Shown here piece after piece: positions 1 through 12,800 of a stretch of 64,000 bases of DNA. Within the stretch, counting starts at the first letter, position 1. Every line of letters begins with the position of its first letter. The stretch is from Chromobotia macracanthus (taxonomy: Eukaryota > Chordata > Actinopteri > Cypriniformes > Botiidae): contig JAZGTH010000014.1 of NCBI GenBank assembly GCA_036877525.1, positions 1,680,001 to 1,744,000 on the forward strand. The letters are read 5' to 3'. The position numbers and the translations under genes were made by a program. The notes under the pieces were generated by a model. It was given only the letters and a program-made list of their open reading frames with translations, was not told the DNA's origin and ran no database searches.

Positions 1-430
1 GTCAGATGAAGTCCTTCTCTGGATATCTGCTCGTAACGCGAGTTTGTTCACGAACTTCAGGTCTGGTGTCAGTGAGATGAGATGCACGTTACACAGGCCA
101 CACGTTTATAAACTGCTGTTATCACGACCCGTACTGAGCCCGTTCACTCGAACCCGACCAGACCAGACCCGACCCGACCCGACCCGACAGCTGCTGACGG
201 GCGGACAGGAAACAGCAATCGCAGGAAGGATCGAGGTATGCCCGCTTCTGGCGCAGCGGATCCAAGTTCTCTCGCTTGTTTTCTGCGGCTGAAACGCGGA
301 GAAAAGTGCGAATAAACGCAACAAAACCGACGCGGTTTCGGTCCCTCGCTGCCGTGGCTGGAAATCGAAAGAGGGAAGATCGAGTCTGTGGGTTGGGAGT
401 GCGGAGGGGAGGGAGGGACTTGTGGAGCAC
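1..430. promoter_or_regulatory. CpG-rich promoter-like block
   Basis: This stretch is clearly richer in CpG and in G+C than the AT-rich DNA that follows it from about position 440. It holds many unmethylated-island-like features: runs of CG-containing words, GA-rich and CT-rich pieces, and a pentanucleotide tract. No convincing coding exon is visible. Overlapping open frames on both strands are what GC-rich DNA gives by chance. A splice-donor-like GAG|gtatgc at about 235 on the plus strand would fit a first non-coding exon, but this is weak. It could be the promoter of a gene whose body lies left of the window. Orientation is unknown. Confidence 0.5.
146..188. repeat. Pentanucleotide tract (GACCC/GACCA)n
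   Basis: A short array of GACCC and GACCA units, about eight in a row, sits inside the CpG-rich block. It is a simple sequence repeat that can vary in length. Confidence 0.7.
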
Positions 431-3400
431 TTAAGGTGGATCATAAAGAAAAGTGAATAACATGAATGATCTGACTCTCTGTTAGTGTGCTCGTCGTTTA
501 TTGTGTTGAGACACCTTGATGGGCATTAAAATCTTTATGTAACGCTTTACAACATTTGCTAACACTAGCCAGTTACCCTTGTTATATTTTCATAACTGAA
601 GCTGATGAATTAAACATCTTAGATGATGTTTCAAAGGCATAACAACCCTGTAACAGAATAAAGGGAGAACTGTAGTCTAATATCACAGCCAAACATCACT
701 TCATTTTAGCAGGTTAATCCAAACGTGCCCTCATCAGTGTTAGTAAAGTTTAAACCCAGTTATTCTGGCTTCCTCGCTGAACCAGTAGCCCACAGGTGGC
801 CCATTACTGCTGGTAGCCATGGTTACCCAGAATCCTGTCATCACTGGTCCTCTGTCTTCTGAGATTTCAGAGAGGTTTACCAGACTGTAGCATCTGTTTA
901 TAATGAGACTGTGCCTTGTTTGTTTTACATAATGCTGTAAATGTATTAAAACTTGCTACCCTTTACAGATATAAGTGCTAAGAGTTTGATAATAAATCAA
1001 CAGCATTGTTTTGTAGGACAGATACAACACTACATGTAAATACATTGAGGCATTGAGGTTTCAGATGGAAAATGATATAACACACTTGCTGCACTGGGTT
1101 AGATTAAACGTGCAATGTCAGATAACCAATACAGAAATAAACTGGAGAAAGCAGGCACACTATATATCCATCAATGTTTTATTATTGATGCTTTTTTAAT
1201 TGATGTCAGAGTTTTGCTCTCACAGGCATGATTTAGTTTACTATCTGGCACCTTCGCTGTGAAATGTGCCAGGAAAAGCTGTTCCTGTGTGTCCTTTAAA
1301 GTACACTTAACAGTGTGTGCTGCACAGCCACTCTTGCCCACCCATGGAGGTTTCAGATCAGCTAGCTGATGGAGACATGTCAGCTGTTGAAACTAAAGTT
1401 TCCATCAAATTACACTCTTAACATCACTTAATACATGATGATTGGATTTGCATGATGTAAACATACTGTAGTCCACACAAACACATAAAACACATTGTTA
1501 TAATTTAGCCAAATTACCCGTTTTTTATGAATGTATACTAGTTACCCATAATGCACCTTTTCTGTTTTATTTTCAGGCTTTATTGTTCATGTCTGTAAAC
1601 TCATCTGCAGTGTTGTCCTGACTCTACAGACACTGTGATCTCCTCTGAGGAACATTTTTCCAGCCTGCAGCCAGAGCTGTTGCTTTAAACTTTCACTCCT
1701 GGCAAAACAATTAAACGTGCTGCCAGGCTGATCTTCAGGCTCAGAAATCCATGAGCTCTGCAGTACAGCTGTGACAAAGCTTCTCCAAACAGGCCATATA
1801 AGGACACTTGAATGTAAGTCACTGTACAGCACATCATTTTTAACCATGTAAATATCCAGCTAGTGATTCAGCCTAGTGACCACACTAAGGCAGTTTGTAA
1901 GAGATTCTGGATGGGAAGAAACTCAAATCACAGAGTCTATATTTCAATTATTTTCCTGTATTTTCCAGCGGCATTCACATCACAATAAAGAACAATTCAC
2001 TGTCAGCACACAAAACTTGTGTCTCTTAATTCATTCTGTGTGTGAGGCACCACATCAACAACTAAGAAAGCGAAACCAAATATTTGTTAAAAATGTCGAT
2101 CAAAACCTGCATCCTACATGAACACTCTGGTATTTAAAACACTGAGAAGAAAAGCGTGTGAATGCATCAGCGTTACTATAGCTACAGAAAACGCAGGACT
2201 ATTTCCATCATCAGCTCTGTTCAGGAAAAGGCAGAGACATTTTATGTGATTTATATGAGCTTGTTAAAAACACAAGTGAGCTTTTGTGCTAGTCAACCAG
2301 AAACCCTAACTTTCTCCATTTCCGGCCAATCACGTGGGGCCGTGACTCGACCATATGGATAATCTTTCAGTCAATTTCTTTCTTAAACCTAAAGTGTTTG
2401 AGACAATGGAATCTGCAAGCACACGAGATAATCCATCTAGATTTCCACTCTATGAGATGAGACCCAAGCAAATCCATTTTTTTGTCACAATTGTTCTGTT
2501 TTTAGGCAAGTCAAGTTTAATGGCTGAACAACATTTGTAAATTCTTCAGGTTCTAGAGCTGAACTGAAGTGTGTTTGCAGTGGCACACATTTGGTTCAGA
2601 TTATGACGTTTTTGTTCAAATCTGTAATCCTAAAAGAAAAGTGTGAAATTGTGTTTCTGCTGCTGCAAAGCTTCTTTTGAGTTACGTCACCAGCGTGGGT
2701 TGTGCTGGACCTTTCTCCCACACATGGTACCGCTGCCTTATCATTAGCATGCAAGCCACACACACACATAATCCAGTATCCAGGCATTCACTTCAAACAC
2801 CGACGCATTTCAGTCTGTATGCAGCCAGCAGCATCAGAGCATTGCAGTCAGGGAGCAAAATGCATCAAGAATGCACACTGCAGTACATGGCAAAAGCCAT
2901 GTTTTCAAATAAGTAAGGTATGCATAAATGTATGAGGAACACCCAGGCATAAGAACACATTTTGTTGATCAGTTCTACTTAAAAGGCACTGGTTAAGCCT
3001 GTGAGAGCCTGACAAAAGCTGGGTTTCTGTCTCAGCTGTAAATTTATAATCACACCTCATATTCATCAAACTCAAGGGCTGTTTGCAATCCCAACCACAT
3101 GAAACGATACCAGACATCAAAATCCCCTTTAATTCAATATGCAATTATGTGCTTAATCAATGCAAACTGAAATGTGAGTCATTTAAAAGCTGGCGTGCAC
3201 CGAGTCCACATTCACAGAGAAGAGAAGCATTTAAATGAATTTAACCTGTAGTATTAGACCATACACTTTTAATGTAATTTAGTATTAGGACAGAAGTTGT
3301 TGTAGATTTACAGTACGCCACTAAATTATCATTGTATTTCTTTACTGTAGAAATGTAGAAATGGCAAACACCTCCATCAAAAGGTTTAATAGATCGTATC

Positions 3401-3884
3401 TGCCTGCCCTTATTTTTCCTCCCTCTGCGACTGTTCTCTCATGTCAAAGCAGCAGATAATAACACATTCACAGACTGTACTGCTTGCCTCAGTGATATTT
3501 CAGATAAGATGGCAGCAGGGCTGTTAAACGCCCACTGATATCTGATCTGTAAGATTGTACAGTTTGCAAACTAATGCTACTCACCAAACCATACAGCAAT
3601 CCAGAAAATGGCTTGTGTTGGGATTACAGCTCATCAGCCACTCCCAACCTACATGAAAAACCATTGAAACAGCCTTAAAGAGTCATTTATTTCACATGAG
3701 CCTGCGAGAGTAACCCACTCATGAGAGCGGTTCAGCCACAACTGAAACCAATTCAGTGAAAAAATGTCAATGTCTATTTTAACTTGGAGAAAACTCTGCG
3801 AGGTAACAGCTGTGCTGAGCTCTGCTTAGTCACCATGAAACAGAGGTTAGTTATATATGATATTTAATGATAAAAATCTATTAA

Positions 3885-4333
3885 CGTTACTGAAGAATAT
3901 TTTTGATAACTCTGAGAGAACTTTCAGAGAATGTTAGTCCAAGAATGTTCCCTGTGAGCTGGGCACCAGCAACATCCACAATTAATGACAAAAATGTATC
4001 AGTACTAATTTTGCACTGTTAATTAGCTCACAAACATTCTGACATAAATGCAGGAGGTCATCCAGTAAACCAAAACTAATGCTGTAATGTTAGTTTTAAT
4101 CTTATTGCAAAAACTTTAGTGTTAAGTAGTTAGTGGAATGTTAGTGGAAAATCTTATAAAGTTAACAAATGTTTGCATATCGTTCTCATAACCAAGTACC
4201 GATAATACAATGTCTAAGAAACTGGACGTTTAAACATTCCTAGCACTTAAAGAAATTTTTTGTTAATGTTTTTGTTACTTAATGGAAATGTTATGGAAAC
4301 GTTTTTACAACCTACAAAATTGTTAGCTGGGAT
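3885..4333. mobile_element. Two MITE-like fragments, CCCAGCTAAC family
   Basis: Positions about 3885-3962 hold one end of the family, ending in the words GTTCCCTGTGAGCTGGG. Positions about 4088-4333 hold the other end, with the words TTACTTAATGGAAA and a terminal TTGTTAGCTGGG. They may be the split halves of one diverged element or two copies. The family recurs many times in the window and carries no coding capacity. Confidence 0.6.
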
Positions 4334-4430
4334 GGCCCATTCACTGCCAGTACTTCAGGCTATAGGAACTCTTGAATAACACACTCGTTCATCAGCATGT
4401 TTTCCCCTCACAAACCACAATATTATCATC

Positions 4431-4466
4431 ACAAATGTGGTATCATCACAAATGTGGTATCATCAC
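4431..4466. repeat. Short tandem repeat, about 16-bp unit x3
   Basis: The words ATCACAAATGTGGTATC are repeated head to tail about three times (TATCATCACAAATGTGG units). It is a small local duplication with no evident function. Confidence 0.7.
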
Positions 4467-5388
4467 AAATGTTCTTTGGTTCCACCAGACCAGCAGTAAT
4501 CTGAGTAAAGCCAGACTGCAGCAGGACTTTATCTCGTCCTGATTCTAACCTTAACCTAACCAGCCCTTAATCTCCACTAACTGTAAGCAAAACCCTACAG
4601 TAAATAATGGAGATGGGTACAGTATGCAGTGGTTTGTATGTATATTTTTGGGTTCAAAGCTTTACAATTGTTTCTTTCCTACCAAAAAGCCTCATATGCA
4701 AGTTGTCATACATATTCCAGCAGGATTTAATGAAAAGAGATCTGCTGTATGAAAAATAAAGAGAAAGAGTTCTATTAGCATTTCCATTCTTTATAATGTC
4801 ATAATTCATCATTTCCATGCATTAATCATAATAGCTGCAGGAAAAGACGTCCTCGCTGATTGACTGATGAATCATAAGAACACGCCCAGTGCCGAGCCCT
4901 TCACCAATGAAAAATATAAAACATTTTAAATCTTAAATGTAACCAAATATTCAGTAATATTCAGCGCTGCTAGAATCTATAAGATACAATGAAATATTTG
5001 AGATGTACATGTAGATGAAAAAACAAAAATTGTCTGACTCAGCACAACTACTTTTGAGAGAGTTTTGGAAACCCATTAGCATCTGTCAGGTTCAGCACTT
5101 ACCAGCAAATGTTAATTAGGCTGTGGTAACCAGCCAAACCCTGACAATAGTTTGAAGCTGACATCTGCAGTCCTCTGCCGTGTTCACACAGTTATTGGTG
5201 TGACACCTGATTCTACCCTCAAAACAAACCATTAGATCCAAAACAATGAAAAGTGCTCGCTCTAGAACTCTGTACATTTTCTCTAGAATTTCCCCCGAAT
5301 TGTGTTTTTGTTTGGCGTTGGTTTTTGGCACTGGCATAAATATGCAGTCTGTTCCCACAGTGTTCCCTAAACAAAGCAACCAAAGTTT

Positions 5389-5614
5389 CCAGCTAACAGG
5401 AAACATTTTCAGAAGGTTGGCTAACATTCTCTAAAAGTTCTCTTAAGGTTATCAAGAACTCTCTTGTAGTATTGTTAGTAGAACTATAAAAAAATGTCAC
5501 AGAATTGAAAAAACTGACCTTTAAACATTCAAGAACTTTCAAAATAACATTTCTAACATTATTGCTACTTAATGGAAACATTAGGGAAACTTTCTTACAA
5601 CCTTACATATTGTT
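5389..5614. mobile_element. MITE-like element, nearly full length
   Basis: It begins with CCAGCTAACAGGAAACATTT and ends with CTTACAACCTTACA. Both family ends are therefore present about 225 bp apart, with a non-coding interior containing TTACTTAATGGAAA. It is one of the more complete copies and useful for defining the family. Confidence 0.6.
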
Positions 5615-5880
5615 GTATTTGCTCTGCTTGAGTTTATTACAGTAGATCTCACCTGTCCTCTTCTCTAACTTACACCCCGTCCCCCCACCTCATCACCAAC
5701 ACTGTTACTGTTGAAAGAATGAATTAATAAAGGTTTTATTGGTGTAGTTTGTAAATGATGTGATTAAGTGATATCACACTGCACACACAAATCACATAAA
5801 TAAAACATGTCAGTATGAAGAGAAGAATGATTGTGACAAACACTGAGATACAGTATGTGTTAACACTGACAGCAGAAGCA

Positions 5881-5906
5881 AGAGAGAGAGAGAGAGAGAG
5901 AGAGAG
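5881..5906. repeat. (AG)n microsatellite
   Basis: An uninterrupted AG dinucleotide run of about 26 bases in intergenic DNA. Confidence 0.9.
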
Positions 5907-7407
5907 GGGGATGTGAGATACAGGCTTTCTTTTATACAGAAGCTCAGGAGTGTTGATTTAAAGGAACAGTGCACCAAAAATAATAGGAATAATGTTGTGG
6001 CCACTACTTCACATAAAAAGTGAATGGAGATTAAATGTCACACAACTCTATTGTATTTAAAGGTCAAGAGTCACATCTGAAGGGATTTGTGTGATGGCTT
6101 TCCAGACAACACACAAGATCCTCACAGAAGATCCTCACACCAAATCCTCTACTCTTAGCAGCTTGCTCATTTACTAAACACACGGGTATGAATGAAGATC
6201 GGTTCTCACCCTGCTTGCTCACTACTGCCCCCCGTTGATAAGGGCTTTATTTTAAGACGTGAAATTAAGTTTTGGTGATGATTAGGATGTGATGGGCATG
6301 ATAACTCAGCTGGTATGGCTGGTATTTTATCTTTAAATGAAAAAATACAAACCTATAAAATAACCATTTGGAGATGTTAACATAAGTAATATTTTGTGAT
6401 TTTGTAATATATCTTCTAAACTCTTGGAGTGACTAAAAGTTGAAAGTGACATATTGGTCATATTGGTATGAATGTGACCTCTGGAGTGAACACTAAACCA
6501 ACCCTGCCCCACACTTCCTGCCTTCATATTCAAATCTCATTTGTGGATGTGCTCTGAACAAAAGGGATTTGAACACATTTGTTTTAAATACATTCATTTT
6601 ATTGTACGAGGTTACTTTTAAAGCACACACATTAGGTGTTGTTTGTTTTGAATGATTTGCATAGCTTTTAAAACAGACATACAGTATTTTAATTAAAGTA
6701 TTGACACAGATCAATCTTCTTGATTTGTATGTTAATCCCCTGTATGCTACATATCTGATCAAATATTAGACATATGTTAGACATTACTGCATTGACTACA
6801 CAACTGCCACTTTTACTTATTGTACAGTTACTGTACATTAAAAATAACACTTAAAATAACTTAAACAAGGCCTTCAAAAAGATGTTTTACAGTCCAGATC
6901 AATAAATTAAAAATATATCAGAACATCATTACAACAAATGTAACCAATCAAATCTCATTTTATACATCAAATGTCCAGAGATAGAAAAATATGATCCATT
7001 ATAACAATCTTGTCTTGTTTTTTCTCTCTGTCTTTCCTTTCAGGGTTATTTTTTGCTTAGTAATGATGGGTAATGATGGAACTGTTTCTTATCAGTGGTG
7101 TGGCTTTAATTGATGCAAGAAAGAAAAACTTTGTTCTGTCAAACCATTTCTCATAAACTGAGTCCAGATTTGAGTTCAAAGACAGACCGATTTTACTTAC
7201 AAAAGACAGTGTGGGCTAACAACTTGCTTGGCATTTCAGAGGTTTCAGATATGTTGGCAAATGATATGTTACAGTCTCAGATTACAAAACAGGAGATTTA
7301 TTCGGCAAATCTTTCTTTACTTTTCGATAAATTATAATCAATCTGCTTGATTACAGAGGTAAACGGTCTTGCAAGTGATAGAAAAATAATCCAGAATATT
7401 ATTTCAT

Positions 7408-9618
7408 TTTATTCCATATGAAGCACTATATTTACAAAAAACAACAACAGGCAAATGAATCTCCAAATGGCACATTGAACCACAAATAAGAGCTGTATTT
7501 GTTGGGCCTTAGTTTATATAATTTAGTGACATTATATACAGACTGTAGTAATGTAAGCTGCTGCTTCCACATTAACACACAGTGTGTTTCAACAAGCAGA
7601 ATTACGCGTGTAAGGACACTTCCAAATCTTCTGCTTTCTCTATAATCTACGAATGACGAATCCACATGGCTTTGATGCAAAGATTTCAGTAACAGTCATA
7701 TCAATATATAACCTTTCTTAGATATACAGAGTAAATAAAGGCCTGACAATTGTTTAAAACACTGCACAAGGTACGAGGTTTGCTGGTGATAAGGAGGGTT
7801 CTACAGCCCTGTGTTTGGTGAGGAGCAGAGGATCATGGGAAAGGAGGAGGCCAGCGGGAGTCCCAATGAGTTTTGAACTCTTCTACTGTAGAAACAGAGA
7901 TGATGGAGAAAAAGTGTCCAATGAATTGTGATCCTTCATTTAAACAGCCCCAGCTGTGAGCAAAACAACAGATCATTCCAAACAATTTCCTATTGAGCAC
8001 TGTTCAAACATCCTAACACAGTCCACAGTCGTCAATTGTGGCTATTTTCTCTTATTTGAACTGATAATTTTAATACCAGCAGGTCACATCAACCGAGCTT
8101 GACGACTTTGTCACAGTCCTCGGCCTGGTTTTACAACTTTACAAATTCCTTTACTGTGGCTATTTTCCTCCGTCTGGAACAAAACCTCACATCTCTCCTG
8201 GTCTCCTGGACACGTTCTTTCCTGTTCACATACCTGTTTTCTGTCCTCCCTGAGTGCCTGTACTGTACCCAGCTCTGGTAGCATATATTTACTGTACGGT
8301 ATATATGCTAAAGTCACTGTGATGAGACCAAAAGCATCTATGAACCTGTAAACGTTTTCTACTTCCTGACTAGTTTTGTAGCTTTTGAAATAAGACCTCC
8401 ATCCCCTGAAACATCTGATTCTTTGACCGGCTGTAGTTCTACTCCAGGTCCATCATTCACAGATGTTTTGAATGACAAGTGCAGGGAGATACAGATGCGA
8501 ATGACCTCGCTTTACGAACAGACCTCCATCAGCATCCACACACACGGAAATAGTTTTCTCCACGGTGTACGTAATTGACAGAAAAACATTCCACAGAGGT
8601 GTAACGTATTTTGTAGGTTTTTAATCTTGATGTTTTCCATATCTGTGGGACACTCAGAAGGGTTCACCATCAGATCTGACAGCTGTGAGGGCTTGAGCTG
8701 AGAACATATGAGAAGATAGAAAACAAAAAGAACAAATATGGCCAAAACGCACTTTCCACAAGCATCCTGTACACATTTAGCTACGCTAGATATAATCATG
8801 TGCTTTACTAAATTTTCTTGCACCAGTTGTTGAGAAACAAAAGTATATACTTAAATATAATGATATTTAGAAAACATCTGAATGGCCACAAATGGAAAAA
8901 TATTTTTTACTCCACAGTTTTGTAGCAGACTGCACACTTACTGTGTTTAGAAATGTAAGAAAAGACTTTGCATTATAATGCAATGTGAGCACGCTGCAAG
9001 CACATTAAAGCAATATTAGTGTAGAGTTTTCATGAAAGTTGACTACATATTCATTTTCAAATTGTCAATTAAATTGATTTGGCTGGTGAATAAATCAGCG
9101 TAACTGTTTTTCAGTAAAAGTCAATGGTTAAAGATTCGAGTTGGCTTAAAGGCTGTTTGGTCTTTGGGTCAAAACACTTGTACACAAAAAAACACTTGCC
9201 AGGTAAATACAGAAAACAGTGAAGCCGATCAGCACAGCTGCGGTCCACAATTCTGATAATAAATATTCAGCAAAACAAGATGAAAGTGCTAACAGTGACT
9301 CCTGGCTACAGATGAGTCTATTTACATATCAAAATCCACCGTTATACCAAAACAGTGTAAACACCTCACAGCTGTGCCGAACAAAACCAGCACGTTCAGC
9401 ATTAATCACATTATAAACCCTGAACAGCCTATAAAAGAGGTTTTGTAATATAATATTGCGTACTGCTGCAGCAATAATACTTACAGTCTTTATATGAGCT
9501 CTGTATCTTTACATTTGAGAGCCCAGCTTTACTGAATGTGAAAGACTGTCTGAGCCAGTGTAGTAATGAGCAGGACGGTTCAAGGAGGTGGAGTTTGTTG
9601 TGTGGTGGGCGGACTCAC
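7408..9618 (-). other. plekha6: Probable plekha6 3' UTR
   Basis: This stretch lies directly downstream, on the minus strand, of the last recognisable plekha6 coding exon and shows no other gene. A minus-strand polyadenylation signal AATAAA is at 7413-7408, followed by AT-rich DNA, which suits a distal 3' end. If the donor at 9618 is not used, the frame reads on to a TAA at about 9511-9509. Transcript evidence would be needed to fix the real end, so this call is inference from position and the poly(A) signal. Confidence 0.4.
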
Positions 9619-9862
9619 CTTCATGATGTGGGAGGAGTTCCTGTACAGCAGAAGGGGGAGGGGCCAGGCTGGTTGGGGAGGCAGGGGGACTGGGGACAAA
9701 CTGGGCTGTGATGCAGTGGAATCATGGGAAAAAAATAAGCATGAAGCAAAGAAAAATGAGAGTTGTGGATCAGAGAGGTACAATGAAGAGACAGAAGTCA
9801 TGCTAAAACTATGGAATGACATGAAAGAAAACTATGGAACTAAGGAATTGCTTCCTATATAG
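9568..9862 (-). other. plekha6: Uncertain 3' end of plekha6 coding sequence
   Basis: After the exon 10414-10275 (phase 1), the next good acceptor is before 9705. In the phase dictated by splicing, the exon reads AQFVPSPPASPTSLAPPPSA, close to the proline/serine tail of human PLEKHA6. In the +1 frame, the same exon ends NSSHIMK before a consensus donor gtgagt, close to the human terminus SSYTMRV. The two matches lie in different frames, so there is a frame switch of one base around 9640. It could be a sequence error, an extra splice at the internal acceptor ctgtacag, or coincidence. Confidence 0.45.
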
Positions 9863-12800
9863 TTGGATTAACTGCTGCCATTTTGTTTAAAGGCAAAGGT
9901 TAAATGAAACGATCAGCTCTGAAATTCACATGAACTGAAAGATGAAAATGATGAAAATGGTTCTCTCAGAATGCATTTCTATTTAGACTGATCTTGCTGT
10001 CTTTTCTCCAGTGAATCCAGATGGATCTGGACAATGTTCAGAGAGCTCATCTAAGAGATGTATAATATACTGTAAATGCAGACAGCAGTAAACATCTGTG
10101 ATATTAAAAGTAAATATCAAATCATACTATTGTTTCTGTACAATGGGCAGCCTCAGCACTGAGGAGTGGTGAAGTGTGTGATGCAGGACACTGAGGGATG
10201 TGACAGAGGGGTCAATGGTTAGACAGTCGGGGTCACAGAGCACCCCGGCTCCTCAGGGAGGCGGGCGTCCTCACCGGACAGCAGCCAGCTGTGTCGGGAG
10301 GCCTCGGCTGCCAGCACGCAGGAGATCTCAATGCGCTTCTCCTGCTCCTGAAGCTGCTGCTCTGGGCCACTGGGGCCCTCCACAGGCCCGTCCGACACCG
10401 GCAGGTTCTGCATGCTGGAGCAAGACAGAATGAACACAATATGTCTTCACAGGTATATAAAGCAATTAATTTTACAGTTAAACTTTACATTCTAAATGTT
10501 ACTCATTGTGCACATGAGGATATGATGCTATACTTTGATTTGGCGATGAGTGTCTTAATTCTCTCCACTTTCTTTTGCTTTTCCTGAAGCTCCTCTGGGC
10601 TGAGTGCTGTACTGGGCTCCGTGTCCAAGTATCGCTCAGGAATCAGGACTTTATCTGGAGTGGACAGCTGTAAACAAGAGGAGAAAAGAAACCTTCAGAT
10701 GATAGTAACTGCTCTGCTTTAAAATGAAGTTAATGCACTTTTGGCATCATTCACTCCTCTGATCAGATCAGCTCAGATATGTTAATACAAACAGTAAACA
10801 GTGGCAGTGATGCTCATTGTGTTTCATGTACAGTGTGACTTCTAAACCTCTCTGCTGATATCCAAGTCGTAATGTTCAGGCTCCGCCTGTCGTCGCAGAC
10901 GAGCAATTTCCTGTCTGGGTGACTCCACACCTTCCCCTCTCACGGCCGCCTCCAGACCCTTAATATCCACCTCATCAGCTGTCACTCGCCTCCGCACCTG
11001 GACAACAGAAGACTGATGGCTTATCAGGACTTGAGTGATCACAGAAACTTATGGATTCAAGATGATGATGGTTCAGCATACAGAAATATTAATGTCATGT
11101 TGTAAATTTCATCTAGTGGGGGTAATTTTTTAAACCCTTGATTCTAATGTAGCGAAGACGAATTCAACAATTGCCAATGGTAAAATATCAAAACAAAGTA
11201 TGGTATTACGATATCTAATATGGTATTAGATGATATTTGCATGGTATTTTGATATATGCCTGGGGTCTCCAATCCATGTTCCTGGAGGTCCACAGACCTA
11301 CAGAGTTTATCTCCAGTCAGTTTCAAAGATCTTGATGATCTGCTTCAGGTGTTGGAGCTGAACTCTGCAGCTCTGTGGACCTCACTGGAGACCTCTGATA
11401 TCTGATGTCATGCTCCTGAAGAGCAACAGTGATAAACTGAGGTTTAGGTGTATGATGCTGACCACTCTGTAGTTGGTGGAGGCTTTGAAGCTGTCGTTGC
11501 TGGAGAGGTTGAGACTCCGCCTCTTTTCTCGGACAGAACTGCTCTGGTTTCTTCGTATTCTTTCGTTCTGCTCCTCCACACTCATTTTAGACTTCACTTC
11601 TACAGGGAACACAACACTCTTCGGTCTCTCCTGTGACACACAGATGCATCGCCATCACAGCTTGCATTACACAGGATTACCCATAATGCCACACAGTCTT
11701 AGCCACACTGAATCTGGATGCTAAATGCAGTTTCCCAAATGTTCTTGATTTATATGCCCTCACAGCCCCACCAGTAAGAGCTGAGCACCTCTTTAGCAAC
11801 CCTGAATCAGAAATGTGTTCCTTTGAAAGGTAGGGTAGGTAATTTTAGAGAGGCTAGCAATACTAAGCTAGTTTTGAAAGCATAAAATGCAGCCCTTCCT
11901 TCAGAATGCTCTCCAAAGCCATGCCTCCTCCAACACACATGGACGTGCTGATGGAAGATTGTCTGTATGAGCAGGGTGTGCAGAGGTATGCAAATACATA
12001 GTTTGAAAGACAAGTAAGATATCCTATCATTGTATTCGGACTAAATGCAATGATTGGACAAAAATTTTGTGGTACTGTGATTTGCATTAAGTTACAGGTT
12101 ACCATGGATTTTTATGCACACTGAGAAATTTGTGTTTGCCCTTTTATAACTGTTTGTTTGTTTTTTTTAATATATTTATTATATATTATTATATGATGTA
12201 TTGTTACTGCTGCATATTTTACTGATTACAATATAAAAAACTCTAGCACAAACTTTACTCACCCTGGAAATGTGACCGCTGGGCACTTTTCTCAGCTGTA
12301 CACCTTGAGAATTATTTCTCTCTTCTGGTGGTGACTTGATTCTGAGTGAAACAACTTCAACTACACAAGAGAAATGTAAATCAAAAATACAGTGTGCATT
12401 CATAAGCAAATGTGCACTGACATTACTGTACAGCAATAAAACCTTGCTGACTCCCCAACATCAGGAGGTAAACACATCACAGAAGCACAACACAGCTACT
12501 GTGAGGAATCGTACCTTTATTTTGGTTGGACTGTCTGTCTTGCTGTGAATTAAAGTCACTGGACGTTTCTCCCTGTGAGCTGAAGTTGTGCTGGAATAGA
12601 GCATTACAAATGTAAACCGTCCTGAAGTAACTGAATTTCATAATTAGAATTTGGAACCAACAATAATCTGATATAAATCTCATAAAAATGAGATTCTAAT
12701 GGATAAACTTTTTTTATTATCAGTTTATTTTTTTCCAGTTTATGATTCTCGTTATCCAGAAGATAGCCTTATTTTACTCAGCAGTTTAGGATTTGATTCC

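Larger units (their letters stand above)
440..7390. other. AT-rich intergenic DNA, no gene seen
   Basis: I see no exon in this 7-kb stretch that has a good reading frame, splice sites and a recognisable product. Open frames are all under 105 codons, lack splice context and resemble no known family. It contains MITE-like copies at about 3885-3962, 4088-4333 and 5389-5614, a short tandem repeat near 4431 and a GA run near 5881. Confidence 0.6.
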
